A stretch of 64,000 bases of DNA from 3107 sp965216225 (GCA_965216225.1 CBDCFF010000026.1:62001-126000), one strand, 5' to 3'; positions 34,186 to 43,777 are shown, counted from the first letter of the stretch. Made by a program: numbers and translations. Notes: generated from the sequence alone by a model not told the origin.

Positions 34186-35600
34186 ACCGGATCAGGACGG
34201 ATATCTGTATCATCGGCGGTGGCTCCGGCGGTCTTTCGATTGCTGCGGGCGCGGTTCAGATGGGCGCGGATGTCGTCCTGCTGGAAGGTCACAGGATGGG
34301 CGGCGACTGCCTGAATTACGGCTGTGTGCCGTCGAAGGCGCTGATCGCCGCAGGCAGGGCCGCCCATGCGATGGCGGCGGGCGCGCCCTTCGGGGTTCGT
34401 CCGGTCGCGCCGCAGGTCGATTTCGCCGCCGTCAAGGATCACGTTGCAAATGTCATCAATACGATTGCCCCGCATGACTCGGTGGAACGGTTTAAAGGGC
34501 TGGGCGTCAGGGTCATCGCGGAATATGGCCGCTTCATTTCCGACCGGGAAGTGGAGGCCGGCGATACGGTGATTACCGCGCGCCGTTTCGTGATCGCCAC
34601 CGGGTCGTCACCGCTCATCCCGCCCATTCCGGGGCTGGATGACGTGCCCTGTGACACCAATGAGACGATCTTTGCGAATCGGGTGCAGCCCGGACATCTG
34701 CTGATTGTCGGCGGCGGTCCCATCGGCATGGAAATGGCGCAGGCGCATCGGCGGCTGGGATCGGAAGTCACGGTGATCGAAGGGCTGAAGGCGCTGGGCA
34801 GGGACGATCCGGAACTGTCCGCGATTGCGCTGGAGAGCCTGCGCGCCGAAGGGATCAGGATCGCCGAGGACGCCATCGCCGCAGAAATCCGTGGCGAAGC
34901 GGGTGCGATAGAGATCAGCGCCGGGGATGGCCGGGTTTTCAGGGGGACGCATCTGTTGATGGCCGTGGGCCGCAAGCCCAATATCGACAGGCTGAACCTT
35001 GAGGCCGCCGGGATCGAAACCCATCGCGGCGGGATCAGGGTGGATGCGGGCCTGCGCAGCACGAACCGCCGCGTCTATGCGGTGGGCGATGTGGCGGGGC
35101 CGCTGCAATTCACCCATGTCGCGGGCTATCATGCGGGCGTGGTGATCCGCTCCATGCTCTTTGGCCTGCCGTCGAGGGCGAGGACCGATCATATTCCCCG
35201 GGTCACCTATACAGACCCGGAAATGGCGCAGGTCGGGCTGACCGAGGCGCAGGCGCGCAAGGCGCACGGCGACAGGCTAAGGGTCGCGCGGTTTGAATTT
35301 TCCGATAATGACCGGGCGATTGCCGAAGGCAAGGCCAGGGGTCTGATCAAGATCATGGTGGTCAGGGGCCGTCCGGTCGGGGCCTCTGTCGTCGGGCCGC
35401 AGGCGGGCGAACTGATCGGCGTCTGGGCGCTGGTGATCGCGAACCGGCTGAAAATCGGGGCGGTGGCGAATATGGTTGCGCCTTACCCGACGCTGGGTGA
35501 GATTAGCAAGCGTGTGGCGGGCGCCTATTATTCGCCCGGACTGTTTTCGAATCCGGCGGTCAGGCGCGTCGTGCGCCTTGTCCAGCGCTGGGCGCCATAG
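34182..35600 (+). CDS. FAD-dependent pyridine nucleotide-disulfide oxidoreductase (mercuric reductase-like)
   Basis: The 472-residue flavoprotein starts MNRIRTDICIIGGGSGG (FAD motif). The redox-active disulfide is in GGDCLNYGCVPSKALIAAG, a second nucleotide motif is LLIVGGGPIGMEMAQAHRRL, and the second FAD motif is RRVYAVGDVAG. The C-terminal dimerisation part ends with APYPTLGEISKRVAGAYY, where dihydrolipoamide dehydrogenase has HAHPT. It lacks the C-terminal Cys pair and NmerA domain of true MerA. The substrate is unknown. It is translationally coupled to the TVP38-like gene. Confidence 0.88.
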   Translation: MNRIRTDICIIGGGSGGLSIAAGAVQMGADVVLLEGHRMGGDCLNYGCVPSKALIAAGRAAHAMAAGAPFGVRPVAPQVDFAAVKDHVANVINTIAPHDSVERFKGLGVRVIAEYGRFISDREVEAGDTVITARRFVIATGSSPLIPPIPGLDDVPCDTNETIFANRVQPGHLLIVGGGPIGMEMAQAHRRLGSEVTVIEGLKALGRDDPELSAIALESLRAEGIRIAEDAIAAEIRGEAGAIEISAGDGRVFRGTHLLMAVGRKPNIDRLNLEAAGIETHRGGIRVDAGLRSTNRRVYAVGDVAGPLQFTHVAGYHAGVVIRSMLFGLPSRARTDHIPRVTYTDPEMAQVGLTEAQARKAHGDRLRVARFEFSDNDRAIAEGKARGLIKIMVVRGRPVGASVVGPQAGELIGVWALVIANRLKIGAVANMVAPYPTLGEISKRVAGAYYSPGLFSNPAVRRVVRLVQRWAP

Positions 35601-35618
35601 ATCGAGACGGGGAAGGGC

Positions 35619-37010
35619 ATGACGTTCTTCAGAACACTTTCCGGCCGGTTCCTGATCCTGACGATTGTTTTCGTCATGCTGGCGGAGGTTCTGATCTTCG
35701 TGCCCTCGGTTGCGCGGTTCCGCGAGGATTTTCTGCTCCTGCGTCTGGAACGGGCGCAGATCGCCTCCTTGACGCTTCTGGCCGAGGACATGCTGGACCC
35801 GGCGCTGGAGGCGGAGCTTTTGAAGAACGCAGGTGTCTTCAATGTGGTGCTTCACCGCGACGATACGCGGCAACTGGCGCTTTCTTCACCGGTGCCGTGG
35901 CCGGTGCAGAAGAGCTTTGACCTGCGCGACGCCGGCGCCATGGAATTGATCCGCGATGCGCTGATCCGGCTGGCGACGGCGGATAACCGGATGATCCAGG
36001 TGATCGGGGAACCTGTGCGCGAAGCAGGGGTGGAGATCGAGGTGACAATGGAAAGCGCCGGTCTGCGGCAGGCGATGCTGGTCTATGGGCGGAATATCTT
36101 TTTCCTGTCGCTGTTCATCTCGCTGATCTCTGCCGGAATGCTGTTCTGGGTGGTGCGCTCGTTGATCGTGCGTCCGATCCAGCGCGTGGTGTGGGCAATG
36201 CAATCCTATGCCGCAGCGCCAGAGGACGCGCGCCGGATCATCATGCCGGATTCGAGAATTGTCGAATTGCGCGAAGCCGAAGACGCGCTGAATTCGATGC
36301 AGCGCGATCTGACCCATGCGCTGAAGCAGAAGGAACGGCTTGCCCAGCTTGGCGGGGCGGTGGCCAAGATCAGCCATGATCTGCGCAATATCCTGACGGT
36401 CGCGCAATTGATGGCCGACAGGATGGAGTTGAGCCAGGATCCGACGGTGCAGCGCTCGGCGCCGAAACTGGTGAATTCGATCACCCGCGCCGTCAATCTG
36501 TGCGAAGGCACGCTGACCTTCGGCAAGGCCGAAGAACCGGCGCCGAAACTTTCAATGATCATGCTGGATGATCTGGTGCGCGACGTGCTGGACAGCGAAC
36601 GGCTGGCGGTTGGCGATCTGCCCGTGCAGTTCAACGAAACCGTGCCGGACGGCATGATGGTGCGCGCCGATGCCGAACAGTTGCACCGGGTTCTGTCGAA
36701 CCTTGTCGGCAACGCCCGACAGGCGATCATGGCCGGCGGCAAGGATGGCGCGATTACCGTTCAGGCGCGGGAAGAGGATGCCGACTGGACGGTCATCGTG
36801 GCCGATACCGGGCCGGGTCTGCCCGAAAAAGCGCGGGAAAACCTGTTCACCCCGTTCCAGGGCGGGGTGCGCAAGGGCGGCGCCGGGCTGGGGCTGGCGA
36901 TTGCGCAGGAACTGATCCGGGGCCATGGCGGATCAGTGAAGCTGCTGGAAACCGGCCCCCGTGGCACCCGTTTCATCATCCGCCTGCCGAAAGGCGGTAT
37001 CGAACCCTGA
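35619..37010 (+). CDS. Two-component sensor histidine kinase
   Basis: A 463-residue membrane kinase. Membrane segments lie at about 11-29 and 160-180, enclosing a periplasmic sensor of about 130 residues; a HAMP linker follows (181-235). The phospho-acceptor is His253 in KISHDLRNILT. The ATPase domain has NLVGNARQAI (N box), VADTGPGLP (G1) and KGGAGLGLAIAQ (G2). No response regulator gene is adjacent, so its partner is elsewhere. It starts 18 bp after the oxidoreductase gene, so the three genes may form one operon. Confidence 0.92.
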   Translation: MTFFRTLSGRFLILTIVFVMLAEVLIFVPSVARFREDFLLLRLERAQIASLTLLAEDMLDPALEAELLKNAGVFNVVLHRDDTRQLALSSPVPWPVQKSFDLRDAGAMELIRDALIRLATADNRMIQVIGEPVREAGVEIEVTMESAGLRQAMLVYGRNIFFLSLFISLISAGMLFWVVRSLIVRPIQRVVWAMQSYAAAPEDARRIIMPDSRIVELREAEDALNSMQRDLTHALKQKERLAQLGGAVAKISHDLRNILTVAQLMADRMELSQDPTVQRSAPKLVNSITRAVNLCEGTLTFGKAEEPAPKLSMIMLDDLVRDVLDSERLAVGDLPVQFNETVPDGMMVRADAEQLHRVLSNLVGNARQAIMAGGKDGAITVQAREEDADWTVIVADTGPGLPEKARENLFTPFQGGVRKGGAGLGLAIAQELIRGHGGSVKLLETGPRGTRFIIRLPKGGIEP

Positions 37011-37028
37011 ACCGATGCGTTTTCGCCC

Positions 37029-37057
37029 TTGCAAAGGCGTGTCCGCAGGTCTAGACC
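37029..37057 (+). promoter_or_regulatory. Candidate promoter of tRNA-Arg
   Basis: TTGCAA (37029-37034), 17 bp, then TAGACC (37052-37057), ending 10 bp before the tRNA. A TTG-rich -35 with a weak TAGA-type -10 is common before tRNA genes in this family. Confidence 0.55.
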
Positions 37058-37067
37058 CCGCCCCCAC

Positions 37068-37144
37068 GGACCGATAGCTCAGCTGGATAGAGTACTTGAC
37101 TACGAATCAAGGGGTCGGGGGTTCGAATCCTCCTCGGTCCGCCA
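37068..37144 (+). tRNA. tRNA-Arg (anticodon ACG)
   Basis: A 77-nt cloverleaf: acceptor GGACCGA pairs with TCGGTCC, followed by G and an encoded CCA. The D arm is GCTCAGCTGGATAGAGT, the anticodon stem-loop TTGACTACGAATCAA has ACG in the centre, and the T arm GGGGGTTCGAATCCTCC has the GTTCGAATC core. A34 would be modified to inosine to read CGU, CGC and CGA. Confidence 0.98.
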
Positions 37145-37422
37145 GCCGCTTCCCTGTTTGCGGATGCCGGGGGGTGGCGGCGCACCGGACATGCGGGCGG
37201 GGACGCTTGGGTATCGCCGCGACGACATCGGCAAACGGGCTGCACGATCTGAAAAGGATGGGCCGGAGTGGTGGCAGACATGTATTTGCAACAGAGCCGT
37301 CGAATTTCCTGCCGTTTGCCTTTTTCTTTGTTCGACGATGAATCAGAAATATGGTAGCTCCGTGAGGCGTGTGAATATCGGCGGGTTCAACAAGGATATT
37401 TGTCCTTTCACAGGGGTAATTG

Positions 37423-38825
37423 ATGACGCAACCGATTGACCAGACCCTGCCGCGTCCGCCAGGTCCTCAGGGTCGCCGTACCCGCAACCTTGTCCGCCGG
37501 GCCACCGCCTATCCCGAGTTCATGGAGGAACTTCAGGCGAAGTAGGGGACATCGTCTCTTATGAACTGCCGGCGATGAAGTGCTGTGTCGTCTTCAGCGC
37601 CGGTCTCATTCGGCAGATTCTCTCGGTGCAACAGCATCGGTTCCCGCCGTTCTTCCCTGGTGCGCTTGGCCAGTTCCTGGAATACGGTGCCCTGCCTCTG
37701 TGTCAGGGCGAGGAGCAACTTCGGAGAAGCGAACTCATGAAGGGGGCTTTCTCCGAAGAGCGCGTCAAATCCTATGCGGAGACCGTGATTGCGAAAGTTC
37801 TTGAACTTCGCGACAGATGGCGTCCGGGCACGACCGTCGAGGTCATCGAGGAAATGGAGCGCTTCACTTGGGATACTCTGGTGGCGGTCATTATCGGACG
37901 CGATGTCGAGGTGCCGCGAAAGATCGGCAAAGATTTGCTGGATTTCATGAAAGCCCATATCGTGCAGGACATATTACCGTTGGGCCAGTTGCTCAAGAAG
38001 CTGCCTCTGCCAGTGTTTCGACGGGGATACACGAGCGGCAAGCAGCTGGACGACGTGGTGTACCATGCGATCGAGAGGGCCCGCGACCCATCTCATCCGG
38101 GCGATGACGTGATCTCGCACTATGTTCGAACGAGGGAGAACGGGTCCGGCGAGTTCTGCCTGGACAGCGACCGGGCGATACGGGATGAAATATGGGTTCT
38201 TCTGAACGCCTTCGTTGACGCTCCGGTCGGGGCTCTGGTCTTCGGAATGGATCTCATTGGCCGGAATCCGGCGGTTCGCGACCGGCTTGAGCGGGAAATC
38301 GAGGAGGTTCTGGTGGACCGTCTGCCCGAACCGGCAGACTTCGACCGGCTTCCCTATATGCGGGCCGTGCTCAACGAGGTATTGCGTCTTGAGCCGCCAA
38401 CCCATGTGCTGCTGCCGAAGAAGGCGCTGGAAGATTGCGAGGTTGGCGGATACCTGATTCCGAAGGGGACGCTGATGCATGTTGCGATGCGCGTACTGCA
38501 TCACAGGCCGGAGCACTGGGACCAGCCCGATGATTTCAGGCCGGAACGCTGGCTGGATGGATCCGCCAGGGTCTTGCCGCCAGAGTCTTCACACGTTCCT
38601 CCGCACGCCTATATCCCCTTCGGCTTTGGCCCACACATATGCCGTGGAACAGACGTGGCGACCAGGTTGTTCGTGCTCGGGATCGCGACCATCATGCAGA
38701 AGCTGAGGTGCGAGCCGGTTACCACATCGCCGCCGAAAAGGAACGACACGGCAGTTGGCGTCAAGGGAAAATGGCATCAACACGTCCGGGAGAGGAAGAA
38801 CCGGCGCTGTTGCATGGATCAATGA
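37423..38825 (+). pseudogene. Cytochrome P450, broken by a 1-nt deletion and a modified 3' end
   Basis: The N-terminal part (37423-37545) reads MTQPIDQTLPRPPGP ... YPEFMEELQAK and stops. One base earlier in phase the text continues GDIVSYELPAMKCCVVFSAG into a long frame to 38825. AAGTAGGGGACATC needs one extra base to read K-Y-G-D-I. The long frame has ExxR (LNEVLRLEP), PERW (FRPERWLDG) and the haem-binding FGFGPHICRG. The I-helix reads AFVDAPVGAL in place of the usual A/G-G-x-D/E-T-T. The last residues (RRCCMDQ) come from an IS5 terminal repeat. Probably inactive unless the deletion is a sequencing error. AGGGGTAATTG precedes the ATG. Confidence 0.85.
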
Positions 38826-39088
38826 CGGCTTGAAGTGCGCCCTGCCCATGCTGATTGTCACGCGAAGCGCTCGATAGCCGGACGTGCAGGATCAGTCATC
38901 CGGTTGAGAACACGGACGCCGATCCTGGCTTCGGTCTTTTGGTTTTCGAAAGTGCGCGCCTCTTCACTGACCCACACCGTCAGATCCCCGCGCCGTCGCA
39001 GGCCCTCGTTGTACTCAGCCCAATTCGTAACCCGATGCCCTTGCCTGGGGACCTTGTTACGACGAGTGGCGTTGAACTTATGTGGCAT
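38802..39088 (-). pseudogene. Internally deleted IS5-family element
   Basis: The minus-strand frame starts MPHKFNATRRNKVPRQGHRV, then TNWAEYNEGLRRRGDLTVWV, the N-terminus of IS5-group transposases. It jumps directly to the family's C-terminus, FENQKTEARIGVRVLNRMTD, ending RPAIERFA and stop at 38858. Most of the DDE domain is missing, so it is a non-autonomous remnant. One terminus, GGCGCTGTTGCATGGATC at about 38802, forms the end of the P450 frame. I could not identify the second terminus; the rest of 38826-39317 holds no other gene. Confidence 0.8.
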
Positions 39089-39317
39089 CTACAGCAGCCT
39101 ATTGAGAACGAAACGCCTCAATATCAAACGCGACCGCATCCGTGCAGCATCCTTGCATCGAATCGCCTCGCCCCTTTGTCGGCAGATTGGCCCGATCCGC
39201 CTGATGACGCAATGACCAAAAACCGGCGACGGGAAACGGGAAAGAGCGGATTGACAAGTCTGCCCTTTTTACATGAGCATCCGCAGACAGTTTGCGGATA
39301 CGAAGGGGCGGGCACTC

Positions 39318-40850
39318 ATGCCGGACATTATCAAAGAGCTTGAACGCCGCCGCCGGACGGCCCGAATGGGCGGCGGGCAACACCGCATTGACAGCCAGCA
39401 TGGCAAGGGCAAGCTGACCGCACGCGAACGCATCGAACTGTTGCTCGACGAAGGTTCGTTCGAGGAGTTCGACATGTTCGTCACCCACCGCTGCACCGAT
39501 TTCGGGATGGCGGCGGAACGCCCCGCAGGCGATGGAGTCGTGACCGGCTGGGGAACGATCAACGGGCGCATGGTTTATGTCTTCAGTCAGGACTTTACCG
39601 TTTTCGGCGGTTCGCTGTCCGAAACCCATGCCGGGAAAATCTGCAAGGTCATGGATATGGCGATGCGCAACGGTGCGCCTGTCATCGGGATCAATGATTC
39701 CGGCGGCGCGCGGATTCAGGAAGGCGTCGCATCCCTTGCCGGATATGCCGATGTCTTTCAGCGCAATATCATGGCTTCGGGCGTGGTGCCGCAGATCAGC
39801 GTGATCATGGGGCCCTGTGCGGGCGGCGCCGTGTATTCCCCCGCGATGACCGATTTCATTTTCATGGTCAGGGACAGTTCCTGCATGTTCGTCACCGGTC
39901 CCGACGTGGTGAAGACCGTGACCAACGAGGTCGTGACAGCCGAAGAACTGGGCGGAGCATCGACGCACACGAAGAAATCCTCGGTCGCCGATGGCGCCTT
40001 CGACAACGATGTCGAGGCGCTGACCGGGATTCGCCGCCTTGTCGATTTTCTGCCGCTCAACAACCGCGACAAGGTGCCGTCGCGGCCCTTTTTCGACGAT
40101 CCGGGCCGGATTGACGAAAGCCTTGACACGCTGGTGCCGGACAACCCGAATACGCCCTATGACATGAAGGAACTGATCCTGAAGACGGCGGACGAGGGGG
40201 ATTTCTGTGAAATCCAGGAGGATTTCGCCCGGAATATCGTCATCGGGTTCATCCGGCTGGAAGGACGCACCGTTGGCGTCGTTGCGAATCAGTCCATGGT
40301 TCTGGCCGGATGTCTGGATATTGACAGTTCCCGCAAGGCGGCGCGTTTCGTGCGTTTCTGCGACGCCTTCGAAATTCCTGTCCTGACCCTTGTCGATGTG
40401 CCGGGCTTTCTGCCGGGGACCAGCCAGGAATATGGCGGCGTGATCAAGCATGGCGCAAAACTGCTGTTCGCCTATGGCGAGGCGACAGTGCCGAAAGTGA
40501 CGGTCATCACCCGCAAGGCTTATGGCGGGGCTTATGATGTCATGGCGTCAAAGCATCTGCGCGGGGATTTCAACTATGCCTGGCCGACGGCGGAAATCGC
40601 CGTGATGGGCGCCAGGGGCGCGACCGAGATCCTGTATCGTTCCGAACTGGGGGATCCGGAAAGGATCGCCGCCCGCACCAGGGAATACGAAGACCGCTTT
40701 GCCAACCCGTTTGTCGCCGCGGAAAAGGGGTTCATTGATGAAGTGATCATGCCGCATTCCACCCGCAGGCGGGTCGCACGGGCATTTGCATCGCTCCGCA
40801 ACAAGAGCCTTTCGAATCCGTGGAAGAAACACGACAATATCCCGTTGTGA
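39318..40850 (+). CDS. pccB: Propionyl-CoA carboxylase, beta (carboxyltransferase) subunit
   Basis: A 510-residue protein starting MPDIIKELERRRRTARMGGG. The carboxyltransferase family features are GKLTARERIELLLDEGSFEE, CDF-like VTHRCTDFGM, the acyl-CoA site PVIGINDSGGARIQEGV and the biotin site VDVPGFLPGTSQEYGGVIKH. It transfers carboxyl from biotin on PccA to propionyl-CoA. GAAGGGG precedes the ATG; an upstream start at 39273 is less likely. The genes for the lipoprotein, an unknown protein and pccA follow. Confidence 0.96.
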   Translation: MPDIIKELERRRRTARMGGGQHRIDSQHGKGKLTARERIELLLDEGSFEEFDMFVTHRCTDFGMAAERPAGDGVVTGWGTINGRMVYVFSQDFTVFGGSLSETHAGKICKVMDMAMRNGAPVIGINDSGGARIQEGVASLAGYADVFQRNIMASGVVPQISVIMGPCAGGAVYSPAMTDFIFMVRDSSCMFVTGPDVVKTVTNEVVTAEELGGASTHTKKSSVADGAFDNDVEALTGIRRLVDFLPLNNRDKVPSRPFFDDPGRIDESLDTLVPDNPNTPYDMKELILKTADEGDFCEIQEDFARNIVIGFIRLEGRTVGVVANQSMVLAGCLDIDSSRKAARFVRFCDAFEIPVLTLVDVPGFLPGTSQEYGGVIKHGAKLLFAYGEATVPKVTVITRKAYGGAYDVMASKHLRGDFNYAWPTAEIAVMGARGATEILYRSELGDPERIAARTREYEDRFANPFVAAEKGFIDEVIMPHSTRRRVARAFASLRNKSLSNPWKKHDNIPL

Positions 40851-41090
40851 GGGCGGAATGCGGCGCGCGCGGGTTCTTCCGGCAATGGTGGTGGTGGCTT
40901 TCCGTCCCCCCGGCGCGGCATCCGGCTGTGGTATCTGGAGCCCCGGATGGCCGCAGTTTTCCGATTCTGCACATGAAGTATGTTCAAGCATGAAAAAACC
41001 CGTTATGTTCACCGAAGGTTGCACAAAAGCAACCGGATTAACGGAACGTGAGGGGCGTCGCCCCCGTGACAGTAGAAATAGGAGCTACAC

Positions 41091-41228
41091 ATGTCGAACA
41101 ACATCAAGGTCATCATCGCCCTGGGTTTGGTTGTCCTGGCCGCTGCTTGCAGCCAACAGGAAGAAGAAGTGGTCATCTTCGAAGAGCCGGAGATGGTCAT
41201 GGTCGAGGAACCGACCGGCAAGTTCTGA
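41091..41228 (+). CDS. Small lipoprotein in the pccB-pccA interval
   Basis: A 45-residue protein (MSNNIKVIIALGLVVLAAAC, then SQQEEEVVIFEEPEMVMVEE, ending PTGKF). It has a basic start, a hydrophobic stretch and a lipobox LAAAC, giving a mature acidic lipoprotein of about 26 residues. AGGAG precedes the ATG. I recall similar small lipoprotein genes between pccB and pccA in other Rhodobacteraceae, so it is likely a true gene. The function is unknown. Confidence 0.8.
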   Translation: MSNNIKVIIALGLVVLAAACSQQEEEVVIFEEPEMVMVEEPTGKF

Positions 41229-41348
41229 TTACGGATCGGGGCGGGCACTGTCCGTCCCGACCTTCCCCTGCCAGCAGGCCCGGCACGATCCATCCGTCCG
41301 CAAGACGTTTTTTCGTCAGGCCGGCCTTGGTGAAGACGGGGGCGGGCC

Positions 41349-41741
41349 ATGTTGAAACATCGCGGCTTTCCGGGGCGTCTGCCCGGAACCGATTACCAGT
41401 TTACCATAAGAAGGCCAAACAGGAAGGGTGCCGTGGCCCTGATCGGGCGGGTGCGCCTTGCCGACCGCAAACCTGCCGACCGGCGCGCTGACGAGGCGTT
41501 TCTGTCGGCGCTGATCGAATATTTCGGCGACGAACCTTTCGCTCGGGGAAATCTGGATGCCGGGCGGTTGTCCTGGTTTTTTGGCCGCGAGGTCGTTGCC
41601 GCCGGATATCCGTTCGATGCCCGGGATTACGAGGCATTGCTGAGAGTCGACCTCGACTGTGTGAACAGAACTTTTCCGGAATTGCCGGGCAGGCGGGGAT
41701 CGCCACGGAACTGCCTGCGGTCGCATGAAACGGGGAAGTGA
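41349..41741 (+). CDS. Conserved hypothetical protein upstream of pccA
   Basis: A 130-residue soluble protein (MLKHRGFPGRLPGTDYQF...). The middle part has DEAFLSALIEYFGDEPFARG and RLSWFFGREVVAAGYPFDAR. No known enzyme motif or membrane segment is visible. It ends 1 bp before the pccA start and so is probably co-translated. Its place between pccB and pccA suggests a link to propionate metabolism, but this is inference. I do not recognise a named family. Confidence 0.75.
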   Translation: MLKHRGFPGRLPGTDYQFTIRRPNRKGAVALIGRVRLADRKPADRRADEAFLSALIEYFGDEPFARGNLDAGRLSWFFGREVVAAGYPFDARDYEALLRVDLDCVNRTFPELPGRRGSPRNCLRSHETGK

Positions 41742-41742
41742 G

Positions 41743-43743
41743 ATGTTCGGGAAAATCCTGATTGCCAATCGTGGCGAAATTGCCTGTCGGATCATCAGGT
41801 CGGCGCGCCGGATGGGCATGGGGACCGTGGCCATCTATTCCGACGCCGACCGTAACGCCCTGCATGTGAAAATGGCGGATGAGGCGGTGCATGTGGGGCC
41901 GCCGCCTGTCAATCAAAGCTATATCGTCATCGAAAACGTCATAGGGGCGATTCGCCAGACCGGCGCCGGGGCGGTGCATCCGGGCTATGGGTTTCTGAGT
42001 GAAAACAAACGATTCGCGGAAGCTCTGGCAAAGGAAGGCGTGACCTTTATTGGTCCTTCCGCATCGGCGATAGAGGCGATGGGCGACAAGATCGCCGCCA
42101 AGAAAATCGCACAGGATGCGGGCGTTTCGACGGTCCCCGGCCACATGGGCCTGATTCGGGACGCCGAAGAGGCGGTCAGCATCAGCCGCAGGATCGGTTA
42201 TCCGGTGATGATCAAGGCAAGCGCCGGGGGCGGTGGCAAGGGGATGCGGGTCGCGTGGAATGATGATGAGGCGCGCGAAGGGTTCGGGTCTTCCAGGAAC
42301 GAAGCGGCCTCGGGTTTCGGAGACGACCGCATCTTCATCGAAAAATTCGTGACGCAGCCCCGTCATATCGAAATCCAGGTGCTTGCGGATACGCACGGAA
42401 ATGCGATCCATCTGGGTGAACGGGAATGCTCGATCCAGCGTCGGAACCAGAAAGTCATCGAGGAGGCGCCGTCCCCCTTTCTGGACGAAGCGACCCGCAA
42501 GGCGATGGGGGAACAGGCCGTCGCGCTGGCCCGCGCTGTGGGATATTCCAGCGCCGGGACGGTGGAATTCATCGTTGACGGCGACAGGAACTTCTACTTC
42601 CTCGAAATGAACACGAGGCTTCAGGTGGAACATCCGGTGACGGAACTGATCACCGGCGTCGATCTGGTGGAACAGATGATCCGGGTCGCCGCAGGCGAAA
42701 GACTGGATATCGCGCAGGAAGATGTCGTGCTGAACGGCTGGGCCATCGAAAGCCGTCTTTACGCAGAAGATCCGTATCGTGACTTCCTGCCCTCAACCGG
42801 GCGGCTTGTGCGGTATCGTCCACCGGCGGAATACCGCCGCGATACCGGGATTGTACGAAACGACACCGGGGTTTGCGAGGGCGGCGAGATCAGCATGTAT
42901 TACGACCCGATGATAGCCAAGCTGTGTACCTGGGCGCCGGGCCGCGCCGAGGCGATAGAGGTGATGCGCAATGCGCTGGACAGTTTTGAAGTGGAGGGGA
43001 TCGGGCACAATCTGCCTTTCCTGAATGCGGTGATGGACCATCCGAAATTCTGCGCCGGCAACATCACAACCGCCTTCATTGCAGAGGAATATCCCCACGG
43101 TTTCAAAGGCGTGACGCTGAATCGGGACGCTTTGCGGCGAATCGCCGCCGCTGCCGCCGCCATGTATCGGGTGGCCGAAATCCGGCGCGCGCGCGTTTCG
43201 GGGCGGATGGACAATCACGAACGCAAGGTCGGGGATGACTGGGTGATCTCATTGCAGGGTGAAAAGTTCCCGGTGCGCGTCAGGGCGGATCAGGACGGTT
43301 CCACCGTCTGTTTCGACGATGGCCACACGCATCGGGTCATTTCCGACTGGACGCCCGGCAGGACGCTGGCGGTGATGTCGGTCGATGGTTCATCGCTGGT
43401 CCTGAAAATCGGCAGGATTACCGGCGGCTTTCGGGTGCGCACACGCGGCGCGGACATGCCGGTGCTGGTGCGCACGCCGCGTCAGGCCGAACTCGCGGGT
43501 CACATGCTGCAAAAGGTCGCCCCCGATACGTCGAAAATGCTGCTCTGCCCGATGCCGGGCCTTATCGTGAAGGTCGATGTCGAAGAAGGCGCCGAGGTGC
43601 AGGAAGGTCAGGCGCTGTGTACCGTGGAAGCCATGAAGATGGAAAATATCCTGCGCGCCGAACGCCGGGGCATCGTCGCCCGGATCAATGCCCGCGCCGG
43701 CGACAGCCTGGCCGTGGACGATGTGATAATGGAGTTCGAATGA
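41743..43743 (+). CDS. pccA: Propionyl-CoA carboxylase, alpha (biotin carboxylase/carrier) subunit
   Basis: The 666-residue protein starts MFGKILIANRGEIACRII. The biotin carboxylase domain (about 1-450) has the glycine-rich ATP loop KASAGGGGKGMRVAW, the ECSIQRRNQKVIEEAPSP segment and EMNTRLQVEHPVTE. A linker domain follows, and the C-terminal biotin carrier has EAMKMEN, whose Lys is biotinylated. GGGAAGTGAG precedes the ATG. With PccB it makes methylmalonyl-CoA. Confidence 0.97.
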   Translation: MFGKILIANRGEIACRIIRSARRMGMGTVAIYSDADRNALHVKMADEAVHVGPPPVNQSYIVIENVIGAIRQTGAGAVHPGYGFLSENKRFAEALAKEGVTFIGPSASAIEAMGDKIAAKKIAQDAGVSTVPGHMGLIRDAEEAVSISRRIGYPVMIKASAGGGGKGMRVAWNDDEAREGFGSSRNEAASGFGDDRIFIEKFVTQPRHIEIQVLADTHGNAIHLGERECSIQRRNQKVIEEAPSPFLDEATRKAMGEQAVALARAVGYSSAGTVEFIVDGDRNFYFLEMNTRLQVEHPVTELITGVDLVEQMIRVAAGERLDIAQEDVVLNGWAIESRLYAEDPYRDFLPSTGRLVRYRPPAEYRRDTGIVRNDTGVCEGGEISMYYDPMIAKLCTWAPGRAEAIEVMRNALDSFEVEGIGHNLPFLNAVMDHPKFCAGNITTAFIAEEYPHGFKGVTLNRDALRRIAAAAAAMYRVAEIRRARVSGRMDNHERKVGDDWVISLQGEKFPVRVRADQDGSTVCFDDGHTHRVISDWTPGRTLAVMSVDGSSLVLKIGRITGGFRVRTRGADMPVLVRTPRQAELAGHMLQKVAPDTSKMLLCPMPGLIVKVDVEEGAEVQEGQALCTVEAMKMENILRAERRGIVARINARAGDSLAVDDVIMEFE

Positions 43744-43777
43744 ACGTGGCCGCCGCGGCATATGGGCCGGGGCGCGG

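Noticed and set aside
34182..35600. True mercuric reductase MerA
   Set aside because: It lacks the N-terminal metal-binding domain and the C-terminal cysteine pair, and no other mer gene is near.
37423..37575. Programmed frameshift in the P450 gene
   Set aside because: AAGTAGGGG has a stop directly at the break but no conserved slippery heptamer or structure; a simple one-base loss is the plainer reading.
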